Of a DNA stretch of 64,000 bases, positions 51,826 through 60,003 are shown one piece after another. A model generated the notes under the pieces. That model made no database searches. It was not told where the DNA came from and saw only the letters and a program-made list of their open reading frames with translations. The translations under genes were made by a program, and so were the position numbers. Every line of letters starts with the position of its first letter. Position 1 is the stretch's first letter. This DNA comes from Aquimonas voraii (lineage in GTDB: Bacteria; Pseudomonadota; Gammaproteobacteria; Xanthomonadales; Xanthomonadaceae), in contig NZ_FNAG01000014.1 in the NCBI RefSeq assembly GCF_900101825.1, forward strand, positions 39,233 to 103,232, read 5' to 3'.

Positions 51826-53495
51826 GCCTCCGAATCTGGGTTGGCTTCGCAGGCCCTATCCAGGCTAGTTCTAGACATTTCGAGTGCAACTCCAGCGGGT
51901 CCAAGATACCGAGAATACAAGCCGAGATTCCGGCGAATTTCGTCCCGCATTCTGACCACTCCATCTGGTCCACGGGTAGTCCAACCACGTCTCGATACCT
52001 CACGCGCAACCACACGATTGAAACCCGCCTGCCCCTCGGGACCGAGATCCGGTGGCACAGAAGGCTTTCCATGCTTGCCCCACTGACCATCTGTCCGAAG
52101 AGTGTTCACCTCAGCGGCTCGGAGACCCTTCTCGTAGCCGGAAATCGCAGCATCACGGAAGCTCCTAGAGTCCTTGTAAACATGAACCTCAAACTGCGAC
52201 TCACCTCCACCAAGGTTGACACTATCAACCCTCACCACATAGCCTCCACCTATACTCTCATAATCTCGGCGTATCGCTCGGGGAAGTGGATCACTTGATT
52301 CACTTCCTGCTTGAAGCGGGTAGATTCCCCTCCGCTCAAGATCACGAATCAGCTCTCGGCAACCAGAACTCCAATCGCAAGCAAGCCGCCCATCCGGATC
52401 GGTGTAGGTATAGGGGTTGTTGTTTGCATACCAATACCGATTGAAATTCCCACCGGTACTCAGATCCACATGCACAGGATCCGGGCTGATGAAGCGCATC
52501 GCCACCGGGTCATAGTAGCGCGCCTTCATGTAGGTGAGACCGGTCGCGCCATCCTCCATATGGCCGGTGAACGCCGGGCCATTCTGGTACTGCCAGCCGA
52601 CCAGTGTCGAGCCGTAGGGCGCGCGCACGTCCTCGTGCACGATCGTGCCGAAGGCGTCCGTCTTCTGCCGCACGCTGCCGATCACATCGGTGTGGATCGC
52701 CCGCCGCGCGCCGTTCACCGTCTCACCGATCAGCCGCCCGCCCAGCCGCGCGTACTTGCGGGTGGTGCCTGCGCTCGTGCGCTCCATCAGCAGGTCACCG
52801 GACTGGGTGTAGACCTGATAGACCGTCTCCCCGCCGCGTACCGTGCGCGCGCGATGGCCGTGGGCGTCGTAGCGGTAGCTTTCCACCACGCTGCTGCCCG
52901 CGTTCCACGTCTGCGTCACCCGGTGCGCGCTGTCCCAGCTCAGCGTGAACTGCTGGCCGCCGAACTGGCGACCCGTCATCTGCCCGCGGGCGTTGTGGGC
53001 GTAGTTCAGGACCGGCGTCGATACCCCCGCCTGGCTCACGCTCTGCAGCAGACCACTGCTGGCATAGGCGTAGCTGTAGGCCCAGGGCGACTCGGTGCGC
53101 AGCGGCGGCTGCGGCGAACTGTTGGCCACGGTCAGACGATCCAGGCCGTCGTAGATCATCGAGCGGCTGGCGTTGCGATACGCGTTGGCGTCGCCCACCA
53201 GGTCGTTGATGGCGGTCAGATTGCCGTTGCCGTCCCAGTTCAGGGTATCGCGCAGGCGAGCGCTGCCGAACGCGTCGTCCCTGCGCTCGCTGGGCAGGCC
53301 GCGCGCGTTGACCGGTGGGCTCGGAGCCGAAGCCCACGGCCTGTGTGTCCTGGCCGGACGCTTACGGCAGAACACGGAAACAGAAACAACACAGCCCGCC
53401 GAGCGGCGGGCTGTGTTGTCTGTGGCGAACGGAGGACCTGGACTCAGCGGTGACTTCCAGCACTGGGTGCTACGAAGCTGGACCTGCGCCGTCAC
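51819..53495 (-). CDS. Orphan 3' RHS fragment with C-terminal toxin domain
   Basis: The frame is 558 codons, but residues 1-37 read through a terminator hairpin and are not RHS; homology starts near residue 65. YD-repeat strands follow (L-N-W-D-G-N-G-N-L, M-I-Y-D-G-L-D-R-L, Y-R-Y-D-A-H-G-H-R), then the RHS core end G-L-T-Y-M-K-A-R-Y-Y-D-P and N-P-Y-T-Y-T-D-P-D-G-R (366-370), after which RHS proteins carry a variable toxin. The tail (371-558, coded at 51819-52385) has F-E-V-H-V-Y-K, G-Q-W-G-K-H-G-K-P-S-V-P-P-D and several Cys; its activity is unknown. The missing N-terminal cage and export parts mark it as an orphan module left by recombination. Where translation starts is unclear. Confidence 0.75.
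   Translation of the reverse strand: MTAQVQLRSTQCWKSPLSPGPPFATDNTARRSAGCVVSVSVFCRKRPARTHRPWASAPSPPVNARGLPSERRDDAFGSARLRDTLNWDGNGNLTAINDLVGDANAYRNASRSMIYDGLDRLTVANSSPQPPLRTESPWAYSYAYASSGLLQSVSQAGVSTPVLNYAHNARGQMTGRQFGGQQFTLSWDSAHRVTQTWNAGSSVVESYRYDAHGHRARTVRGGETVYQVYTQSGDLLMERTSAGTTRKYARLGGRLIGETVNGARRAIHTDVIGSVRQKTDAFGTIVHEDVRAPYGSTLVGWQYQNGPAFTGHMEDGATGLTYMKARYYDPVAMRFISPDPVHVDLSTGGNFNRYWYANNNPYTYTDPDGRLACDWSSGCRELIRDLERRGIYPLQAGSESSDPLPRAIRRDYESIGGGYVVRVDSVNLGGGESQFEVHVYKDSRSFRDAAISGYEKGLRAAEVNTLRTDGQWGKHGKPSVPPDLGPEGQAGFNRVVAREVSRRGWTTRGPDGVVRMRDEIRRNLGLYSRYLGPAGVALEMSRTSLDRACEANPDSEAC
53386..53419. terminator. Perfect hairpin inside the false 5' end of the RHS frame
   Basis: ACAACACAGCCCGCC-GAGC-GGCGGGCTGTGTTGT, 15 perfect pairs, with AAAC before and TGTC after. 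It closely resembles the R1 hairpin at 51174-51208. It shows that the RHS frame upstream of here is not real coding sequence. Confidence 0.75.
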
Positions 53496-53756
53496 CCGAG
53501 CTGACCCCGTCGCCCGGCAGCCCCGAAATGCTTCACGGGTGTGATCGCACGGCGGGCAAGGTACCGCGCCCAGTCGCTATCGAGAATTGACACCGGCTGA
53601 GCAAGCGCGATCCTACGCTTGCGTTGCCAAGCGCCGAGCCCATTTGGGCGCCGCGATGCCACCGATCGTCGAGCCACTAGAATTCGGCTTGCCTTCGGAA
53701 GCCAACCCTGGGCTTTTCAACCTCTTCGTCTTCAACCCTACGAGAAGTTCATCAGT

Positions 53757-56396
53757 ATGCGCATTGTCTTTTGCTTGGCTGTTTCGATGGCCGCGTCTTG
53801 GCTTGCGGTCTGCCCCTTGGTAGCGCAAGCCCAAATCCTGAGAGAAGTGGGCCGTACTTTGGGTGGCTCCGGCTCCTTGGTGCTTCAGCACGATCGTGCG
53901 GAGGAGCAAGCCGCCATTGCGCCGGATGGGACGACCTTCCTGCTGGCGCAGGGAGAGTCGGAGTACGTGCTGCGGAAGATCAACTCGCAGGCGCAGGTGC
54001 TCTGGTCGCGGGCTCTACGCACGGGCGATAACCGCAGTGCGCGAGGTGTTGGAGTTCACATCTTGGCTAACGGTGATCCGGTGGTGCTGGCGGCCGGGCT
54101 TCAGCAGACCGGAGACGATCCCGCTGGCCTGGTCGTGTTGCGCCTGGCAAGTTCCGATGGACGGCTACGCTGGCGCTCCGGCTTCCCAGGTATCGGATTC
54201 TCGACCAAGCTGGATTTCGCGCTGTACGAGGACCTTGTGTTCGTGCAGCGTGATGCTGTGGTACGCGCCGTCCAAGTGGATACCGGTGCCGAGGTGTGGC
54301 GGACGGATCTCGGCAGTCTCGGCTTCACTTCCAAAATGGCTGTCGGATCAGCACGTGTGGCTGTCGTCGACGGCGCGAGCAGCCAAAACGGAGGCTGCTG
54401 CACTCTGCGCGTGCGGAGTCTTGATTCACGCTCCGGCGCACTCCTTTGGACGTCCACGTTCGACCAGATCGGCGAGATCTCGGGTATCTCCGATCCGCAA
54501 GTCGTCGTCGGCGCGTCGGGTGAGATCTTGGTCGCGACGCCCCTTTGGACGACGCCGATGGCGCCCCGCCTCATCGCAGTCTCCGACAACGGCACTCTGC
54601 TCTGGCAGCGATCACTCTCCCAGGAGTTAGCCTCCATGCGTGAGCTGCGACTGGGACTTGGGCTGCAAGGTGACCCTGTGGTGGCAGCGTTCAACTCGGA
54701 GTCTGGGAATCGCGACTACCGACTGGTGCGGATTGATCGGGCTTCCGGCCAGACCCGATGGAGCCACGCCCGGCAGATAGCAAATGCTCAGCGCATCTTG
54801 GACCTGCGCTTGGATGCCACAGCGGATATCGCGGTTCTGGCGCACACGCACACCTTAGGCGGCCAAGATCAGGTGATCACCTTGCACCAAGCGGCGGACG
54901 GTACGCCGCGCTGGTCGCGCACATGGACGACTGGGCCAGGGCATCGGCTCGAGTCCTGGAAGCTGGGCTTGATCAGCGGGAGCCGCGTCTTCGCGCTCTC
55001 GCGCGCGACGCTGAGCTCTATCGTCGGCGCGTCCTTCACCCGCTCCGCGCACAGCGTGCTCGATGCGGCCAGCGGCACGATTCTTGGCGCCAGCCTGGCC
55101 GACACCTTTCAGGACGGGCTTGCCGAAGACGTTGAGTGTGTCCGCAATGGGTCGCGCGATCCCCGCACGATCAGCCGGCTCGACTCCGAGGGAGCGGTAG
55201 TGACTGCGGGCTGCCAGCTGGCTGGAACCCATCGACAGCTCGTCGTGGCGAAATTCACTGGCGAAGGGCTGCAGTGGACCCGTGGCCTCGGTATCACATC
55301 GACAGAGAACCAACGCCCGGCGGCGGTTGTGTCAACCGACAGCATGGTTGTGCTCGCGTCCGCAACCCACTTCATCCTGTTCGGACTTGATCCCGCGACC
55401 GGGCAGACCCGTTGGACGTGGCCGAGCCCACCGAACGCAGGCCCCATCACAGGTCAGCCGGAATTCCGCGACGTCATCGATCTGGGCGACGGCACGGTAT
55501 TGGCAGTCGGCTCGGAAATGGATACCAGCGACTTCCAGCGGCGTGCGTTACTGGTACGCGTTGATGCTTCCACCGGGGCCTTGTTGTACAGGTCCTCCAT
55601 CGATGATCCAGGTTTCAACCTTGAAGCCAGAAAGGTCCTTGCCACGGTCGAGGGGCAGGCATACGTAACTCTCGTTCGCTACAACGACGCGACTGGCGTT
55701 CGGCACCAGATCGCGCGCATCGAGCCCGGGACGGGTGCCCTGCAGTGGCGCTGGCAGCTTCAGGAGGCATCGCAACCCTGGAACGCGGCTATCGGCCATT
55801 TGCTTCAGACTCCACTGGGCGTACTGACGGTAGAGGGCAGTCAAAACGGTTTCTGCCGTTTGTCGCAGCTTTCCCCTGGCGGACACCAGCGGTGGTTCCT
55901 CGATTGGCGGGAGGGGGCGACCAACTGCACAGGACTGCGGATTGAACGCGGTTCTGCGGGCAGCTTTCTGCTCACGCACACCGGGCCCATCGACGGAGGG
56001 GTGAATGTGTTCTGCAAGATCGAACGTCGTTCACTTGCGGACGGCAGCCTGATCTGGACATCAAGACTTCTTCCACAATCGAGTGAGCGATCATGCTCGG
56101 CGGCGGACAGCGGCGATGGCCGCTACACCCTTGTCGGCGCAAAGGCTGAGCCAATGCCGGCAGGCTCGACGAGCGAGCGCGCGCGCATCGTGGTGCTCGA
56201 CTCAGCAACAGGTGCGTTGATTCGCGAGATCGATGCGATCCCCTCCACGCGGGGTAGCGGCGTGCCACTGCCCGAGCTACTCGCGACGCGCGAGGGCGCA
56301 GTTGCGGTCCTGGATGTCGTGGGAACTGAGGGAGAGCGACGAATTGCCGCCCTCATGTTCGAGGCGGACGGCCTGTTCAACGATGGATTCGAGTAG
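53757..56396 (+). CDS. Secreted PQQ-like beta-propeller protein with C-terminal DGFE motif
   Basis: 879 residues from M-R-I-V-F-C-L-A-V, with a signal peptide ending V-A-Q-A-Q. Many repeats of the type G-x-L-L-W-x-(S/R)-x and L-D-x-A-T/S-G-x-x-x-W are seen (D-S-R-S-G-A-L-L-W-T, D-P-A-T-G-Q-T-R-W-T-W, E-P-G-T-G-A-L-Q-W-R-W), as in PQQ/outer-membrane-assembly propellers, here without quinoprotein residues. The last residues are A-D-G-L-F-N-D-G-F-E, an ending I associate with exported Lysobacterales proteins. The reading frame opens at 53619, but only the ATG at 53757 gives a signal peptide. Composition is less GC-rich than the housekeeping genes. Confidence 0.78.
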   Translation: MRIVFCLAVSMAASWLAVCPLVAQAQILREVGRTLGGSGSLVLQHDRAEEQAAIAPDGTTFLLAQGESEYVLRKINSQAQVLWSRALRTGDNRSARGVGVHILANGDPVVLAAGLQQTGDDPAGLVVLRLASSDGRLRWRSGFPGIGFSTKLDFALYEDLVFVQRDAVVRAVQVDTGAEVWRTDLGSLGFTSKMAVGSARVAVVDGASSQNGGCCTLRVRSLDSRSGALLWTSTFDQIGEISGISDPQVVVGASGEILVATPLWTTPMAPRLIAVSDNGTLLWQRSLSQELASMRELRLGLGLQGDPVVAAFNSESGNRDYRLVRIDRASGQTRWSHARQIANAQRILDLRLDATADIAVLAHTHTLGGQDQVITLHQAADGTPRWSRTWTTGPGHRLESWKLGLISGSRVFALSRATLSSIVGASFTRSAHSVLDAASGTILGASLADTFQDGLAEDVECVRNGSRDPRTISRLDSEGAVVTAGCQLAGTHRQLVVAKFTGEGLQWTRGLGITSTENQRPAAVVSTDSMVVLASATHFILFGLDPATGQTRWTWPSPPNAGPITGQPEFRDVIDLGDGTVLAVGSEMDTSDFQRRALLVRVDASTGALLYRSSIDDPGFNLEARKVLATVEGQAYVTLVRYNDATGVRHQIARIEPGTGALQWRWQLQEASQPWNAAIGHLLQTPLGVLTVEGSQNGFCRLSQLSPGGHQRWFLDWREGATNCTGLRIERGSAGSFLLTHTGPIDGGVNVFCKIERRSLADGSLIWTSRLLPQSSERSCSAADSGDGRYTLVGAKAEPMPAGSTSERARIVVLDSATGALIREIDAIPSTRGSGVPLPELLATREGAVAVLDVVGTEGERRIAALMFEADGLFNDGFE

Positions 56397-56490
56397 CTCG
56401 CTCGACAGCCCCGGGACTTGAAGGCGACCAGTCGCTCAAGGGAATCGGACCGGGGCTGACGTTCGCCCGATCAGGGCTCATCGCGCGCGC

Positions 56491-56517
56491 GGCAACGCTG
56501 AAGAATTCAGCGTTGCC
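56491..56517 (+). terminator. Hairpin after the propeller gene
   Basis: GGCAACGCTGAA-GAA-TTCAGCGTTGCC, a perfect 12-bp stem, 95 nt past the stop. No T-tract; may be a terminator or a palindromic repeat. Confidence 0.5.
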
Positions 56518-56708
56518 GCCCACCACGGAGGGCGCGCCCGCGGATCAAGCACGCGATGCTGGATCCAGCGTGACCGAGCGAAGCGAAGGCGTCGCCGCGT
56601 AGCGGCCGAACGAGTCCCGATCTGTGCCGGACTCGCGACCACAGATCAAGGGCAGGAGGGACTTGATCCGTGTTGACTTGGGCATGCGAATTGGCCGTCG
56701 TGAAAACG

Positions 56709-56742
56709 CACAGGCCGCCGCAGTTTCCTGCGACGGCCTGTG
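56709..56742 (-). terminator. Terminator of the M16 protease gene
   Basis: A 15-bp stem (CACAGGCCGTCGCAG on the minus strand, one mismatch) with a 4-nt loop, followed by CGTTTTCACG. Lies 33 nt past the stop at 56775. Confidence 0.85.
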
Positions 56743-56774
56743 ATCTTTTCTTCGGTCAAGAAGGGACCGGATGG

Positions 56775-59666
56775 TTATTCGGTCAGCTCACCATCCGCAT
56801 CCAGCACCTGCACCGGCACTGACGCGCCGAACAGTTCGCGCACGGGCTGTTCGATCTTGGCGAGGTCGCCAACGATGACCCAGGTGAGTGCGTCGGGCTG
56901 GATCACGCCGGCAGCGCTGCGGACCTGATCCAAGGTCATGGATTCCTGCAGCTTCTGGTACTGCAGCGGCCAATCGTCCGGGCGGTTGTAGCGCAAGATG
57001 CCGCTGATCTGGCTCAGCACCGCGCCGGCGCTCTCGAACGAGCCTGGCATGGCACGCACGTTGCGGGCCTTGATCTTCTCGACTTCCTCAGGGCTGGCCG
57101 GGCGCGCGCCGGTGAACTCGCGCAGCTCGCGCTTGATCTCGGCGATGGCGTCCACGGTGCGATCGATCTGCACCGGCGCCGAAACGATCCACGGACGCTG
57201 GCCGAGTGCTGCCGGCACGAAGCTGAAGCTGCCGTAGGACCAGCTCTTGTCTTCGCGCAGATTCATGTTGAGGCGCGAGGTGAAGGTGCCACCGATCACC
57301 CCGTTGGCGACATCGAATTCAATGGAGCGCGGATCCTTGGTCGGCGCCACGAGTTGACCGGCGAGGATGTTGGCCTGGATCGCGCCCGGCTGGTCGACCA
57401 GGAACACGCGCTGACCCTGCGGCAGCGGCACGGTGGCGAGTGCAGGCACCGCGGGTGCGGGGCCTTCGGCCTTCCAGTCGGCGAAGTGCTTCTCCAAGAG
57501 CGGCATCAGCTCGTCGAGCGTGATCGCGCCGACCGCGACGATGGTCGCCAGGCCCGGATGGGTCTGCTCGCGGTGGAAGGCCAGCAGCTGCTCGCGGCTC
57601 AGCGAGGCGATCGACTCCTCGGTGCCGGTGCCGCTGAAGGGAATGGCATAGGGATGGCCCTCACCGAACAGCACCGGCGGCAGGATGCGCAGCGGAATCG
57701 AGTTCGGCCGCGCCTTCTCCTGGCGGATGGCGGCGATCCAGCTCTGCCGCACGCGCTCGATGTCGGCGGCATCGAAGCGCGGACGCAGCAGGGTGTCGGC
57801 CAGCAGGTCGAGCGAGGGATCGAGATTCACCCGTAGCGCCGACAGCGAGACGCTGGCGTTGTCGAGGCCGGCACCGGCGCCGATGCTGGCACCCAGCGAT
57901 TCGGCGCGGGCGCCGAAGGCCAGCGCGTCAAGCTCACCCGCGCCCTCGTCGAGCATGCCCATGGTGAAACCCGCTGTGCCGAGGGTGCGGCCCTGGTCCA
58001 GGGTGTAGCCGCCGCGGAACTCGATGCTGAGCTGCACCACCGGCACGTCATGGCGCTGCGCCAGCACCACCTGCACGCCGTTCGACAGCGTCGCGCGCTC
58101 CAGCGCGGGGAAGCTCAGCGTGGGGAACTCGGTGGTCTGCGGCACGCCGGTCGAGCGGTCCACGCCCGCGTCGAGTGCGCGCAGGCCCGGGGCCGGCGTC
58201 GGCTCGACCAGGGCAACGCCTTCCTCACCGGCCTCGATGCTGCGCACGTCCGGCGGCGAGGGCGGGCGCTGGCCCGGCACCACCACCAGGGTGTGATCGC
58301 CACTCGACAGCCAGCGCTGGGCGGTGGCCTGCAGCTCGGCCGGGGTGGCGGCGAGAATGGTGCGCATCTCGTCGCGGAAGCAGCCGGGGTTGCCGGTGTA
58401 GACCGTGCACTGCGCCAGCACGTCGGACTTGCCGCCGAAGCCGCCGACGCGCTCGATGCCGCGGATGAAGCTCGCTTCGAACACGGTGCGCGCCTGCGCC
58501 AGCTCCTCGTCGCTGATGCCTTCGTTCACCAGTCGCGCGATCTCCTCGTCGAGCACGCGCTCGACAGTCTCAGGCTCGACGCCCTGCTTGACGTCGACGA
58601 AGACCAGCAGGCGGCTGCCCAGCTGACCGCCGAGCAGGAAGCTGGACACGTTGTCGGCGAGCTTGTCGGTGTGGACCAGGCGACGATCCAGGCGCGAGGT
58701 GCTGCTGCCGCCCAGCAGCTGCGAGACCAGCTGCAGGCGATCGGCGTCGGCGTCGGTCGCCTCGGCCACGTTCCAGGCCCGGTAGACGCGCACCTGAGGC
58801 ACGCGGTCGGGCAGCACCTCGCGGGTCGAGGCCTCGCGCTTGGCGACATCGACCTTGGGCTGGGTGGTGACCGGGCCGGGCGGGATGTCGCCGAAGTAGC
58901 GCGTGACCTTCTCGCGCGCGGTCTCGACGTCGATGTCGCCGGCCAAGACCAGCACCGCGTTGTTCGGGCCGTACCAGGTGCGGAACCAGTTGCGCACGTC
59001 ATCCAGGGTGGCGGCGTTCAGATCGGCCATCGAGCCGATCACGCTCCAGCTGTAGGGATGACCTTCCGGATACATGGCCTTGGACAGGCGCTCCCAGGCC
59101 TGGCCGTAGGGCTGGTTCTCGCTCTGGCGCTTCTCGTTCTGCACCACGCCACGCTGCTCGTCGAGCAGGGCCTGGTCGATGGCGCCGAGGAAGTGGCCCA
59201 TGCGGTCCGACTCCATCCACAGCGCCATGTCGAGCGCGGTGGTCGGCACGTTCTGGAAGTAATTGGTGCGGTCGGTGTTGGTGGTGCCGTTCTGGCCGGT
59301 GGCGCCGACCTGCTCGAAGGGCCCGAAGAATTCGTCGCGGTAGTTCTCGGAGCCCTGGAACATCAGGTGCTCGAACAGATGGGCGAAGCCGGTCTTGCCG
59401 GCCGGCTCGTCCTTGCTGCCGACGTGGTACCAGACATTGACCGCGACGATCGGCGCCTTGCGGTCGGTGTGCACCACCACGCGCAGGCCGTTGGGCAGGG
59501 TGAAGGTCTCGTAGGGGATGTCGACCGGCAGCGCGATCTCGGTCTTCGCCGAGGACGTGGCGACATCGCTGCGCACGCGTTCGGCGGGCGTGCAGGCGAC
59601 GAGCGAAAGACCGAACAGGGCGCCCAGCAGGGCCACCGCCAGCGGCTTGGTGGAAGGCAGACGCAT
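56775..59666 (-). CDS. M16-family zinc metallopeptidase, lipoprotein, two-domain
   Basis: 963 residues. Lipoprotein signal (L-S-L-V-A-C). The N-terminal half has the inverted zinc site H-L-F-E-H (H-x-x-E-H), with F-A before it and downstream Glu ligands in the E-Q-G-V-V-Q-N-E-K-R segment (Q-R-G-V-V-Q-N-E-K here). The second half (from about 520) is the inactive partner M16 domain with G-G-Y-T-L-D-Q-G-R-T-L-G-T-A-G-F-T-M-G-M. Fused pairs like this act in the periplasm on small peptides. The ATG at 59666 has a GGAG box 8 nt upstream; the one at 59684 does not. Confidence 0.93.
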   Translation of the reverse strand: MRLPSTKPLAVALLGALFGLSLVACTPAERVRSDVATSSAKTEIALPVDIPYETFTLPNGLRVVVHTDRKAPIVAVNVWYHVGSKDEPAGKTGFAHLFEHLMFQGSENYRDEFFGPFEQVGATGQNGTTNTDRTNYFQNVPTTALDMALWMESDRMGHFLGAIDQALLDEQRGVVQNEKRQSENQPYGQAWERLSKAMYPEGHPYSWSVIGSMADLNAATLDDVRNWFRTWYGPNNAVLVLAGDIDVETAREKVTRYFGDIPPGPVTTQPKVDVAKREASTREVLPDRVPQVRVYRAWNVAEATDADADRLQLVSQLLGGSSTSRLDRRLVHTDKLADNVSSFLLGGQLGSRLLVFVDVKQGVEPETVERVLDEEIARLVNEGISDEELAQARTVFEASFIRGIERVGGFGGKSDVLAQCTVYTGNPGCFRDEMRTILAATPAELQATAQRWLSSGDHTLVVVPGQRPPSPPDVRSIEAGEEGVALVEPTPAPGLRALDAGVDRSTGVPQTTEFPTLSFPALERATLSNGVQVVLAQRHDVPVVQLSIEFRGGYTLDQGRTLGTAGFTMGMLDEGAGELDALAFGARAESLGASIGAGAGLDNASVSLSALRVNLDPSLDLLADTLLRPRFDAADIERVRQSWIAAIRQEKARPNSIPLRILPPVLFGEGHPYAIPFSGTGTEESIASLSREQLLAFHREQTHPGLATIVAVGAITLDELMPLLEKHFADWKAEGPAPAVPALATVPLPQGQRVFLVDQPGAIQANILAGQLVAPTKDPRSIEFDVANGVIGGTFTSRLNMNLREDKSWSYGSFSFVPAALGQRPWIVSAPVQIDRTVDAIAEIKRELREFTGARPASPEEVEKIKARNVRAMPGSFESAGAVLSQISGILRYNRPDDWPLQYQKLQESMTLDQVRSAAGVIQPDALTWVIVGDLAKIEQPVRELFGASVPVQVLDADGELTE

Positions 59667-59853
59667 GCGCTGCTCCGTATCCATGGAAAGGGAGCGGAAT
59701 CATAGCGGTGCGACATCGGCCTGCCGACCTGCCAGTTGGCACAGGGTGGCGCGCGCGACGGTTCGACCTCACAAGGTCTGCACGCAGGGCGGCAGAGCGC
59801 GCGCGACCCAGGCGTGAGTCACGCGTGCCGCTTCGCGCGTGTCGCGGGCAGCC

Positions 59854-59938
59854 GGTTGGGCCGCGCTGCGCTTGGCCCAACCTACAAAAACCACCGCGAG
59901 GACTCAGGTGGGTTGGGCCGAGCGCAGCGCGGCCCAAC
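59854..59938. repeat. BIME-like inverted repeat pair (GGTTGGGCC family)
   Basis: Two 28-29-bp arms, 59854-59882 and 59911-59938, are inverse copies with one mismatch and a 28-bp spacer. Each arm is itself palindromic (GGTTGGGCC ... GGCCCAACC around GCGCTGCGC). Such units are dispersed repeats in many proteobacterial genomes. Confidence 0.75.
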
Positions 59939-59967
59939 ACTGCGGGCTGCACACCACCGCCACACAG

Positions 59968-59997
59968 CGCGCGGGCGCCCTCACGAGCGCCCGCGCG
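59968..59997 (-). terminator. Terminator of the S41 protease gene
   Basis: CGCGCGGGCGC pairs perfectly with GCGCCCGCGCG, 6 nt past the stop at 60004. Confidence 0.6.
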
Positions 59998-60003
59998 ACC
60001 TGC

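Larger units (their letters stand above)
56397..56774. other. Non-coding region with several hairpins
   Basis: 378 bp between convergent genes. Two strong hairpins are listed separately; a third weaker pair, GATCTGTG/CACAGATC, lies at 56619-56647. No gene was recognised. Confidence 0.5.
59667..60003. other. Non-coding region between the M16 and S41 protease genes
   Basis: 337 bp holding the M16 promoter region, a BIME-like inverted repeat and the S41 terminator. Nothing coding was recognised. Confidence 0.5.

Noticed and set aside
53420..53495. N-terminal residues of the long RHS frame as real protein
   Set aside because: The sequence next to them is a perfect terminator hairpin, and the encoded peptide has no RHS character.
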